NCBI GenBank assembly: GCA_003864495.1
Contig: ML133499.1
Span: forward strand, 2,604,001 to 2,668,000
Source: Nemopilema nomurai
Lineage: Eukaryota; Cnidaria; Scyphozoa; Rhizostomeae; Rhizostomatidae
DNA length: 64,000 nt
Reading direction: 5' to 3'
Under the pieces are notes generated by a model. It ran no database searches. It worked only from the letters and a program-made list of their open reading frames with translations, and was not told the origin of the DNA. Shown here one piece after another: positions 10,996-20,812 of this stretch. Within the stretch, counting starts at the first letter, position 1. Each line of letters starts with the position of its first letter. Position numbers and translations under genes: made by a program.

Positions 10996-13869
10996 AGAAA
11001 GCTTTTTACCGGTAGGGAACAGCACAGTATTGATACATTCTCTAGTCTGCCATTTTACAATGGCTTCCTCTCTGCTAATGCGGGTGTCTAATTTTGAGCA
11101 GAGGGGTTCAGGGGCTCCTTTTTTATGTTTCTTGTAAGTTGTGGAAAGCTTTTGTATGTCAGTATTGAACAATGTTTCTTCAATTTCTTGTACGTATGCT
11201 GTAGAAATGAAACAAGATGTCATTGTCTCTATAAAATTAGATGCTACCTGGTGCTACATGCAGAGAAAGCTTATCCTTTTTCCATAAACTTTTGTACATG
11301 TCTTCACTCAAAAAGGAAGTTGGTATTCCACATACATTTCTGGCCTAAGATTGAATCTGACAGTTGGAATAACAAAGGTTCAGTATAATATACCATATGT
11401 GGCTGGAACTGGGATTTTGCGAACAATTTCATCTCCAAGTTTGAATTTTGGATAGACTACATGGTAGTAGTCTTTACCCTGCTCGGTCTGCATTGTTTCC
11501 CGTTGAAGGTTTTCATTAAAATGACAAATGGCCAAAATTTGCCTAAAGTAGAAATAAGTGAATATAATGAAGGTAGTTCATAAGTTAGCTCAATTTTCTA
11601 ATGGAAAGAAACCAAAATACAATTTTTAAATATGAAGGAAAAAATAACAATAAAACTTGGGGAGGCAACATAAAACAAATAACATGAAGTCAATAATGCT
11701 ACTTAATAATAAACCAAATACAAGTTCAGGACTTTACAGGAAGGAATACTTTGAAACTACAGTCAATTTGGTCCCTACTAAAATACGGACATTCTCACCT
11801 GCGTTTTGAGCCAAGATAATAAAAGCATAACATTTTTGGATGCCAGTGGTTCAATGTGGCATGAAAACCCTCTATACAGCTTGTCTGTGCATCCCCTGAC
11901 ATTTTACCAATGTCCTTTGTCAATTGCTTGTCTTTGACAATGGCATTGAGCTTGTCGAATGCTTTGCTTCCTAAAAACAGGAAAGTTAAAATCTTTTTAA
12001 ATATCCTCTATCTTATGAACTAATAGCTTTTTTGTAGTTAAACAAATAATAAGTTAAGAAAAAACCTGTATTAAGTTAAAAAGCAGGTGCTACTAAGCCA
12101 CCCCTGTGGAAGGAATTTGAAGAACACTGTATACCATTCTGTCACAAATTTTCAATTGTTTGCCTTTGTTAAATTACTGTCAGGCAGGGAGGCAGCTCTC
12201 ATGTGATACAGTTCAAAGTAACCAAAATCAAACTTATATTTCTTGTACCATCTTACCTACTTTGATCCATAATCTTGGCTCCAAGTCTTCATGGGCACAC
12301 CTTGGAAAGCGGTCATTCCCATGGTTTTCGTGTTTTTTAGCAATATGCCTAACAATTGATTCCCATTTTGCCATGATAAGCTCTTCGAAACCTTGTCTAC
12401 TTGAAGTTGCACACCAGTAAAGGTGGTTCCTTATTGCTTGTGGTCACTCCTTCAGCTTTTCACAGTCCTTATCTTTGCTTGCCTTGGCAATCCTCTTTGT
12501 AACAGATCTAGCTAAATGCCAGATGTCAAAGTAATGTGTGATCTCTGGGTGCTGCTCGCGAAGCAATTTAGCAATGCTGACATGGCGATCTGATATGAAT
12601 TGAGGAACTGGTACTCCTGCATCTAGTAGGTACTGCAGACATCTCTTTGCTCCTTCAAGTTCCATAGCTGTATTGCTACCAACTTGATTAGACTAAAAAA
12701 AGACCTTTCTAATGATTGCACAACAACAAGACAGGCAATGAAATGAAATCAATAAAGTAATTGGGAGTGGGATGAGTTGTATACAGTTTTGCATGAAAAT
12801 AGCACATCTAACTAATAAATTTATGCATCATATTCGCAAAAGATGGCAAATATTTACCTGAAGTAGCTCAAAGTGAACTATTTTCATTATAGATGAACAG
12901 AACATCGTGTACGAACCGTATTTTGCTGAGTAGCCCATAGAGTCAAAGCGACCATCTCATGACCAAGACAAATCTCTTGTGCTTCTGATAATCCTCATTA
13001 GCCTGTCTTGATATGTTTCCCAGTGATGTAATATGGCTTGGAACAAAAAAATTATTAGGTGCGAGAAGAAAGCCCTGGCTCTATATGCACAAAGACCCAT
13101 ATGCTTCGTTATTAGCAAAAGCTTGCTAATAGACCCTCCTGCAACTAAAGTGCCAAAACTAAGAAGGACATTTCCAACAGGATGACGACCAAGGACAAAA
13201 GGCTGGCTATGCCATCAAAATGATTTGTCGCAGTGATTTCACTTTTGTACCACAGTAACCATTGTGCCATTTTCCACATCTTGACAGAAGGGTTCTCATT
13301 TTGACAGAAAAAAACAGAACATTGTGAACAACTGAAGCAGCTTTGAGCAAAATAAAATGAACTTTTGCTCCTCATCAATTTCCATACTTGTATCCACCCT
13401 AAGAAACACTAATTTATGGTATAAATATTTGAACTGCTAACAGATTTGGTTTCAAAAATATCAACAAAGTATTGATTCTTAAACTTCCGGCCATTATTGA
13501 AAGGCAATTTGTGCAGGATACTTGAGTTAGTGTCAGATTTACGACTTTATTTTTAAAAGATTTTAAAACTTTGGAATTGGGATGACTTAGTTACAAAATT
13601 AAACAAATATTGATATTCTAAACCCACAATTTCATGATAACTGTAGCATTGATATGTCTTACCTTATCTCTTGTTTTGAATGCTCATCATCCTCTGGTTT
13701 CTCATCATCACTACCGTCTCCATCGTAATCATCATCAGAGCTGTCTACTATCATTGATTCATCCTGTGCATCTTCAAAATATCCAACATGTTCATCATCA
13801 AATTCGGTCTGTTCCATTTCTACATTGTCCTCTCCTTCCTCATTGACATATTCGTGTGTTTCATGTACC
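10996..13869 (-). pseudogene. Kolobok-like transposase, element C
   Basis: Reading on the - strand: an acidic exon (about 13869-13664, rich in D, E and S); a zinc-ribbon-like exon (about 13390-12860) with C-N-H-C, Q-P-F-V-L-G and the first catalytic block D-G-R-F-D-S-M-G, in which the codon before Asp is a stop (TGA); an exon (about 12694-12260) with PQFISDRHVSIAKLLREQHP and H-L-Y-W-C-A-T-S-S, interrupted by a stop near 12444; the Glu exon (11971-11799) with DAQTSCIEGFHATLNHWHP; then exons with L-A-I-C-H-F-N-E-N (about 11544-11394) and R-I-S-R-E-E-A (about 11200-10996). The C-terminal zinc knuckle is absent. An intron and possibly upstream exons are interrupted by the P-like element. At least two stops and frame breaks make it inactive. 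Confidence 0.75.
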
Positions 13870-13994
13870 TTTGGAAAGAGTTTTTTAATTTGTGTTGAAT
13901 TGAATTTGAAGATACCCAAACATGCCAAACTAAAATTATATTGAATAGATGGGTGGATTTCACCAAAATCGATACCCCCAGCAGCCCTACTAAA

Positions 13995-14001
13995 AAGAAC
14001 C
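13995..14001. repeat. Target-site duplication of the P-like element, left copy
   Basis: AAAGAAC immediately before the inverted repeat is repeated immediately after the right inverted repeat at 19280-19286. An eighth matching base is not present, so the duplication is 7 bp. Confidence 0.85.
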
Positions 14002-14045
14002 ATAGTCAATAGAAAGGAGGACTGGTCTGGAAGCCTATTGTTCTC
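14002..14045. repeat. Left terminal inverted repeat of the P-like element
   Basis: 44 bases starting CATAGTCAATAGAAAGG, identical to the reverse complement of 19236-19279. Identity stops at base 45. Confidence 0.92.
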
Positions 14046-14138
14046 TCTCTTTTGTTTTCTTTGTTTGCGCTTTAGAAACTCGGCAATCGGACAAAATCCA
14101 GTCACGTGGTCAAACTGAGTGCATGTTGTTTTTTTAAA

Positions 14139-15774
14139 ATGGCGTTCTACAGTGGAAACACCACAAATGAAGAAGACTTTTTGGGTGGGGAAACGCTCGA
14201 TTTTTTGTTCGAGTACATGGATGATGATGAATTCAAACTGCAATGCGATGATGCATTGGTTGAAGATCCTCAACAGGTGAAACATAGAACATTTTTTAAC
14301 ATTTATTACGTTTTCAATAGGCCTATTTACATACATCCATGAGACTGGATGTTTAGTTTCCGAAGATGATATTTGGAATGCCTCTCTGGCTTGTTTATCA
14401 TATTAATTATATTTTGTACTTGAAATGTATTTGGATTGTTTTGGAAAAAGAGTTGTCAGCCGCTGGAGACTTTAGGCCTCGGGTAGACGTTTTTTACGAG
14501 TACGAACAAACTGTACCTATTTCCCCCAATAAATACCCAGGAATTTATTCATTTTTTGAATACGCTAGATATATGCAATGTTTCTAATAAAGGCCACCCT
14601 ATGAACAGGTGGGTATTTATTGGAAGAAATACAACACTTCGTGCCTGAAACTATTTTCTGTTATCACCTATTTTCTTTTAAATAAAAGTATATGTTTATC
14701 TAATTTGAAATTTAAAATAAATATTTTTGTCAATAGTCTAAGCTGCCAATCTTTTTTTCTTGGCAGACAGAAAAAACTCAAAGTTTATGTTGTTCCCACT
14801 GTGGAAAAAGTTATAAAAGCAAAGGAGGGCTGAAAAAACATCAGGATCTGAAACACACTGAAATAACAGGAACAGAGACTGAAGGAGATACCATAAGTTT
14901 AGATAGTGTGACAATTAAATCTTTTATTGAAGAAGCAAAAGAAGATATAAGCAAAGATGAGTGTTTTCCTGACGAAATCCGCAGTATTGCAGTTGCTTAT
15001 GTTACAGAAGATGTGAACAATTCCTTGAAAGAAGAAATTCTGAAAATTTATCAGTCCTTGAAAAGAAATGGAGATGCAGAAAAATTTTATTCTGCATTTT
15101 ATTCTGTTATTGTCAAAAATGCCAAAAAATATTTCAGCCAGTTGGAAATGCCTGTGTGCACTATTCTTGCATCACAACTTGCTGATAAAATATTAGCATT
15201 CTATAAGAAACCTGTTCAGCAACCTGTTGTGGTCAAGCCAATTTCAGAACGTGAATTTGATGGGCTGCAATACCTAGCTGGCTATGTAATTCACTCACTG
15301 GTCAGAAAATATAACAGAAAAACTGATTCCAAATCTGAAGCTGTCCAGAGTGTGCTTTTATTGCTGAATTCCTGCCGGAGTGATGATATTAGCACTCAGA
15401 GATTGATCCAATGCCAATCTAGAGGTGGTTTATGGGGAGTTAAAAGAGAAGTTATTGAGTTATTCAAACTTGTCGAAGAAGAATTTAGAAGAGAAACACA
15501 GAGCCATGTGGTGTCCATTAACTGCCAAGAAATAACACAAAAATTAATGAAGCACATTGCCATAACAAGTTTGTTCAATGCTATCAAAGAGTATGATGCA
15601 CACACCTTGGAAAAGGAGACAAGTTTAAGCCTACTGGAGAATATGATCAAATTATACCTACGAGTGAGAGCCTTTTCTATAACAAAAACAAAAACACAAC
15701 TGGAGAGAAAACGAGTAAAAGGATTACGCAAAGGTATAAAGAAGTCATCAGACAAAGATATTACAGGTGTTTAA
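14139..15774 (+). CDS. C2H2 zinc-finger protein encoded by the P-like element
   Basis: Exons 14139-14276 and 14767-15774 join in frame (CAACAG/GTGAAA donor, CTTGGCAG acceptor) to 381 residues. Residues 1-46 are acidic (F-E-Y-M-D-D-D-E). The second exon opens with one C2H2 finger, CSHCGKSYKSKGGLKKHQ followed by D-L-K-H. The middle is helical and Lys/Glu-rich. A block FDGLQYLAGYVIHSLVRKY at about residues 224-242 resembles the C-terminal A-G-Y-V segment of P/THAP9-family transposases. A basic tail rich in K and R closes the protein. It sits on the opposite strand from the transposase, and the two stops are about 560 bp apart. A related pair of genes in the relic at 52.6-53.7 kb shows that it belongs to the element. 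Function is unknown: a DNA-binding accessory factor or a detached transposase C-terminus are both inferences. Further small exons in the 490-bp intron cannot be excluded. Confidence 0.75.
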
Positions 15775-16332
15775 CAAAGTGCAAAGATAAATCAAGTTAC
15801 TTTTTTCCCACAGCAAACAGACAGATAAATAAAATTAACTGCTTTCCCAACACACACAATTATATGTATCTGTGTAAATGCTTTTATGGTTCTTATTTAT
15901 AAATTAGTCTATGTATCACAAATACATGATATCTTTTTTATGTTCAAAACCTTCCCTGAATTGTATTCCAAAATAAGTTGTTACTACTATATTTCCAGTC
16001 ACTAGATCATAGAATTGGCATTAATAAAATAATTCATAATGAAATAAAAAAGGATGGGTGTTTATCAGAGGTTGTCATTTACAAGAATGTGGGAATTTAT
16101 TCAGAAAAATAGTACTTTTGTAAAAATAAATAACTGAAGTGTCAATTTGATCTAAGAACCACTTTTTTATGATCTAAGAACCACTTTGCAAGAACATCCT
16201 CAGTGAAAATAGTTCTGTGTTGGGAAGTTAAAAAAATTATGGTTACATCATTGAATTTTCAGATAAATCAATTGCTGAAAAATATAAATATAGTTAAAAA
16301 AACTACATAAATGTATGTATGTTTTAACTACT
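15775..16332. other. Gap between the two convergent P-element genes
   Basis: No coding potential seen. It contains AATAAA at 15828-15833, a fitting polyadenylation signal for the + strand gene, and a short direct repeat GATCTAAGAACCACTTT starting near 16149 and near 16171. TTTATT shortly before 16333 could serve the - strand gene. Confidence 0.5.
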
Positions 16333-19090
16333 TTATTTTCGCTTTGCTAAAGGAGAGTTGTCTACTGTTGACCAAGAAACTTGCCTTTTTTGCTTATGTC
16401 CACCACTTGTATTCCCGGTAACTGGTGTCACTGACCTTTGAATTCTTATTGTATTTTCGTTATAACCAAACTGCCACAAATTTGGGTTATCATTGCGTCT
16501 TCCCAGACTACGCTGTCTACCGAAATGCTCCTCAACAACATCCTGATTGAATCTGTTTGTGAGAACAAATTGCATTCCATCTTGTAAAAGATACTTAGTA
16601 GCTTCAATCACTGAGTAGCATGTTATTTGAAGGCCTTCAAATGTTTGCAATGACAAAAACATTTTCTCTTTTGAGCTTCCGCTGAAAATGCCTTCCCTGT
16701 CTTCAATGCTTCTCTTCCAGTCTTGGAGGTATTTAAGAAAATCATTCTCTAACCATGCAAACCGTGGGTCATCTACCCTTGTATATGGTAAAAGAAATTC
16801 TTTCCGTTTGATGGTGCCTTCTCTAGGACTGCGCACATTCAAGGCATCAAAAAATTTGTCCATATAGCCGCATAATTCTGCAGTAGCATGAGTATCATTG
16901 CTATAGTACTCTTTCAATATGTTTGCTGTTGTCTCACTAAGAGCTTGAGCAGCAAGACGTACATTCATAACAGAGTATGCAGTTAACTCTATATGCTCAG
17001 GAGTCAATTTTGGGCAAACTTTAAGACCATTCTCCATGTCATTCTTCACAATTTGAACCAAATGCTTCCAGATGATGTACTTGCCATTATTCCACATTAA
17101 TCTAGTTTTTCCGAAGCCTGAATGGTACATGCAATTTCGTACGGTTTTCACCAAATGTGGCACATCAGCAAAAAACCATATAAACCTATTTGGTGCATAT
17201 AGGTTTATTGTACGGTAAGTTATACTCTTTCCAGCTTCGCCATCAAGGTTTCTGTGCATCCTGAAAAACTTCCGGTTGGCAGATGCACCATCTGAAACAG
17301 CAGCAATAACTTTGAGCTTACAGGAAACTTCCAATAGGCAAACAGCTCTCCAAAATAAAGGCATTATCTGGAATGATGTAACACAGCTGGTTGCAAAGTA
17401 GCTGAAGCTATACTTCAGGTCAGTTGCCAATCCTCGTACATAGAACACCAAGACATGTGTGGCAAGTTCATCAGCTTTTTGAAATGATGCTTGATTAATT
17501 TCAGTAGTGCCGAGATCCAAAAATCCAATTAATTCATTACTATGCTTATCAAAAACTAGTTTTGATTGAACTTTCATTTCATCAAACGCTAATGTAATGT
17601 AGCGCTGTACTCCATTCAAACTTTGAGTTAATTTGCATAACTCTTTGATGACAGCAGGATTAAAGCCAACTGTTGGCTTTATGACATTTCTGTAGTCACG
17701 AAGTGTTCTTCTACTCGGAAGCAAAAGAACCCCAGAGTTTCTCAACTCGTCATATGCTGATGCACATTTTGCTGCCAGTGAAAGGCAAAAACGAATAATC
17801 ATTGGGTGATAACGTATTGCCTTTGGGTTTCCAGAAAAGAATTGCTTTTGTTGCTCCCAAAACAGTTTCATGAAGGGTGAAAGTTCCCCTTCAAAATTGG
17901 ACATTATTGAGTACACATCTTTGCTCAGTTCTGAGTTTAGTTTCACACCAGATGTGGCAATCTCCTTCCTCATCTTATTAATTTCCTCTTCCAACTGGCC
18001 CACTGTTGTTGTTAGCTTTAAACGGTTTGGGTGTGTTTGAGATAATGGTGCATTGAGTTTTGCTGGCACATTTATATTCCTGCTTTTCTTTATTTCTTCT
18101 TTCTTCAATTTGGTCTCCACTATTTTGCAATTGTGACACTGGTTCTCATTCATCTGCAGCACCTGACACTGTTTTGTTCTACGGAACAATTTCACCTGAG
18201 CTTGTGATTCCATTTCCTGTAGCATGTCAACTTTAATGGGAACAGCATGAGTTAATAGCTCTGTTCCAGGCAATGAGACACCTCCACAAATATCATATGT
18301 CTCTAACTTATTTATAAGTTGTGAAACAGTTATATTTTGAACACTCCTCTCATACTGGCTATAAATTTCATGGCTAAATGGCATAACCCAACCATATATA
18401 ATGCAGGTATATTTAAAAGACTCCTCGATTACTAGTTCATACTTTGGAAGAATGAAGGGTTCTGCGCATAATCTTAATGATATTCTGTTTGATAGGATTT
18501 CTCTTTCCCACTGAGCAAGCTTTAGATGCTCTGTTCTGGAGCATAGTTCTTTAAAAGTGGCATAACAATAATTTCGTCTTGGTTCTCTAATTATGTCCTT
18601 GACTATATTAAGATGTCTTCTTTCTTTTAGTTCCTCCTTGGGATGTGATTTTTGTGGTAGATTTTTAGATGGCAGTGCTCCAAACCTCAGGGCCTTCTTC
18701 CCCATTTCTGTGAATTAAAGATAGAGAACGAGTTCAGATACAAATAAGGTTCAATAAAAGGAACCTATAAAACTTTCTTTGTGGATTTAGGCCCTCCCCT
18801 GCTTTTCAATAATAAAGGGAAATTAACGAAAAAACTCAAATATACGTACTTGTGTACTCGATATCTTCATCCTTGTAATGTCTTTCGCAAGTTCTTACAT
18901 TGTTTGCCTTGATTTGTCGTTTGAACTCCTCATCTACAACGCGATACTGTTTTAGGACCTCTACTACTTCGTCTCGCCAAGCGACATAGTTAGGAAGACT
19001 CCGCTGTGAGACTCGAAATATCGCGATCCCTTCGTACTTTTCTCCTCGGTTAGTGTGACAGCCTGGAAATGAGCAATTCGCTCCAGGCAT
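16333..19090 (-). CDS. THAP-domain P-element-type transposase
   Basis: Exon 1 (19090-18850) and exon 2 (18707-16333) join in phase, ACA-A/AA-ATG, to 871 residues. The start is the Met before P-G-A-N-C, as THAP fingers usually begin M-P-x-x-C; an in-frame Met five codons earlier is possible. THAP: C-S-F-P-G-C, a central W-R-D-E, C-E-R-H, then a G-A-L-P-S block across the junction. A Lys/Glu coiled-coil stretch follows around residues 270-330. The RNase-H-like core has Y-I-T-L-A-F-D-E-M-K (first Asp), A-V-S-D-G-A-S-A-N-R (second Asp) and a GTP-binding-insert-like F-A-D-V-P-H-L-V-K-T. The last acidic block is DVVEEHFGRQRSLGRRNDN, with the candidate catalytic Glu. Length and order match THAP9/P transposases, but the A-G-Y-V C-terminal segment is missing here and occurs in the opposite-strand gene. 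It would catalyse GTP-dependent excision and insertion of the element. Confidence 0.88.
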
Positions 19091-19235
19091 AGTTACAAAA
19101 AACAACGGTTCATTCTAACAATATTCGAACATAAATTTACGGTTTTCCTTATGAATCCTTGTCTTTTGACTTAGCGCGGGAAAGTTCCTTGCACTCAGTT
19201 TGGCACGTGACCACGTAATCTTTGAACAAAGAGTT

Positions 19236-19279
19236 AGAACAATAGGCTTCCAGACCAGTCCTCCTTTCTATTGACTATG
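19236..19279. repeat. Right terminal inverted repeat of the P-like element
   Basis: Reverse complement of 14002-14045 without a mismatch over 44 bases. The second copy of the AAAGAAC duplication follows at 19280-19286. Confidence 0.92.
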
Positions 19280-19286
19280 AAAGAAC
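19280..19286. repeat. Target-site duplication of the P-like element, right copy
   Basis: AAAGAAC, identical to 13995-14001. Confidence 0.85.
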
Positions 19287-19461
19287 TAACTCCAACATGC
19301 CCTCGAATCAAAGTTTCTTATTAAAATGAATGTAGTCACTTCTTCTCTTAGAGGTCAACTTAACTTGACTCACACATGTTTACAAAGCCTCCTAGTAATA
19401 AGAGTAGCGTCTTACATTGTGATATTTTTGTTTCCATTGTTCCTTCAACTATCATTCCCGA

Positions 19462-19632
19462 CTAGAAAGCTTTCTGATACCTCCTTAGTTTTTTATGGAG
19501 TTCTGGGCATTTTGTACAAGGTTGTTGAAATTCTATAGGATCTATGTTTGGCTCTTCAATACTGTCTCCTTGGATCTCGATCTCTTCTTGTTCTATGACT
19601 GGATCTTGTACGGCAAGGGAATCGCGGCAGAC
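19462..19632 (-). pseudogene. Probable linker exon of the element C transposase, beyond the P insertion
   Basis: After a TTTCCTTAG acceptor, an open frame of about 55 codons reads through an acidic stretch (E-Q-E-E-I-E-I-Q-G-D-S-I-E-E-P) and ends CTKCPELHKKLRRYQKAF before a stop at 19462-19464. The corresponding exon of element B (about 8123-7793) ends in a similar C-x2-C block, C-L-K-C-T-V-L-S-K-K-L. This places the exon between the THAP and acidic exons of copy C and supports the P-like element having inserted into that intron. No clear donor follows, so the exon may be damaged. No THAP exon for copy C is seen further right. Confidence 0.45.
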
Positions 19633-20169
19633 CTAAGGAAAGGACCCAAGAAATGACGCCAACTGATAACAGCAATGAAGCAAACCAAAAGATAGCATAA
19701 ATGGTTGATCTAAAACTCGATAAAAGAGCTTGGCCTTTGCCGTTTCGTAAGGTAATCATTCAGGAAAATCTCTAATCAAACATCATGGGCTTGTGACTCA
19801 TTATTTTGGGGTATTTTAAATTGGACCTAAACACAGGGCTAGGCCCATTCTATCCAGTTTCCCACAAGACCAAATTTTAAGTAATAAGTCTAGAAATCTT
19901 GCCTCTACGATCAATTTTACAAATGTGTTGTACCTAGTACGGATCTTTTTTCGTTTATGTTAATGACCCTTTTATGGTCCGTCAAAAATACAGCCCTCTG
20001 ATGCGGAAATCGAGGGACTGCCCAAATCCAAGACACCAATGCGAGAGAAGGGGATCTCCATCGTGGCGTGATTATGCAAATTAGAAAGCCTCTTAATTAT
20101 TATTGAATCGTTGGACTTCCTGATTTTTTGATATAATCAAGACGGAATTTTAGTTTGAACGGGTCAGAA
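19633..20169. other. No recognisable gene
   Basis: AT-rich sequence with only short frames on both strands. Neither the THAP exon nor the right inverted repeat expected for element C was found here. Confidence 0.5.
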
Positions 20170-20589
20170 TCAGCAAAAACCTCTAAAGAATGGTCCTAAG
20201 AAAAGGCTAGTGCATTTTTGGAAAGGTCGTCTCCAGTTGGCAATCTTGTAGATGAGGGCCTCAACACGCCTAGCTCGTTCTTCGTTGTCGCTTGCTTCAG
20301 CAGTGTCGCCACCGTATCCTTCGAGATTACCAGGAACATCGTGGTCACCAGCACCATCCTCATTCTCTGTATTGGAAGAGTCGGTTCGATCATTTGATGC
20401 TTCACCACGGCCATTTGTGTCGAAAACAGAATGGTTAATTTTGTCGCTGAGCAACTGTAATTTCTCTGACAGCATTTTTTTGCAAGTGAAACATGTGCTG
20501 AGTGCAGGCAGAAGGCATTGCACGTGACATGAGTGGCCACAGCTAAATACGCGCCAGGTAGGGTATACTTTCTTGCAGTCCTCTTTAAC
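20170..20589 (-). pseudogene. RING-like Cys/His exon with acidic tail, at the left edge of the tandem array
   Basis: Read on the - strand after an ATTTACTTAG acceptor, the open frame has TWRVFSCGHSCHVQCLLPA followed by C-F-T-C-K-K, a spacing like the second half of a RING finger (C-G-H-S-x-H-x2-C ... C-x2-C). A Ser/Asp/Glu-rich tail follows, then an E-R-A-R-R-V-E-A-L-I-Y-K-I segment. The first zinc-binding half is not visible. The acceptor is the last stretch shared with the tandem units; beyond it the units and this locus differ. It is either an exon of a host or transposon gene cut by the array, or a degenerate relic. I do not recognise the parent protein. Confidence 0.4.
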
Positions 20590-20605
20590 TTGGCCTAAGT
20601 AAATT

Positions 20606-20812
20606 TCAATGACAAGTTGGGGCTTTGCGTGATTTCGATACGATCTTCTTAAATCTAAAGACGGATGGAATCGCACCAGTTATTAAAGTTTTTCTTCCAT
20701 AGCCAGATGGTACTTTTATCTCACTGATTTTGAAGTGAAATTCACAGATAACAGTTGAAGTTGTGACTTTGAAGGCATCTTCTTCGTCGTTTTTCCCATT
20801 TTCTGGTTCCAC
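20606..20812 (-). pseudogene. THAP half-domain exon, unit copy 1
   Basis: Encodes V-I-C-E-F-H-F followed by S-G-Y-G-R-K and GAIPSVF, the C-x2-H-F and A-V-P-S-x-F features of the second half of a THAP finger. The first C-x-C half is not seen upstream. Copy 1 differs from copy 3 by a few bases. Confidence 0.5.

Larger units (their letters stand above)
14002..19279. mobile_element. Complete P-like (THAP9-type) DNA transposon with two convergent genes
   Basis: A 5,278-bp element with 44-bp perfect inverted repeats that start CATAGTCAATAG, flanked by a 7-bp duplication. CA...TG ends and a short duplication are known for the P superfamily. It has a - strand THAP plus P-type transposase (19090-16333) and a + strand C2H2 protein (14139-15774). 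Both have intact frames and consistent introns. Subterminal inverted repeats at 14103-14123 and 19191-19215 share ACGTGGTC and AAACTGAGTGC, with 7 extra bases on the right, and may be transposase binding sites. The perfect terminal repeats and intact frames point to recent insertion. The target is intron sequence of Kolobok element C. Confidence 0.9.
10232..19632. mobile_element. Kolobok-like element C (P2X7-domain gene plus transposase), right end not found
   Basis: The left end starts AGTGCCTATGAAGTG directly after TTAA at 10228-10231, like B and D. Inside are a shortened P2X7-domain gene (+, 10502-10926) and a decayed transposase (-, 13869-10996). The P-like element at 14002-19279 interrupts it; a further transposase exon at 19632-19462 lies beyond that insertion. 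No matching right inverted repeat was found, so the end coordinate given is only the last exon I can assign. Without the P-like insert the recognised part is about 4.1 kb. Confidence 0.6.

Noticed and set aside
13634..13846. His-rich + strand frame
   Set aside because: It is the complement of the Asp/Glu-rich exon of the element C transposase.
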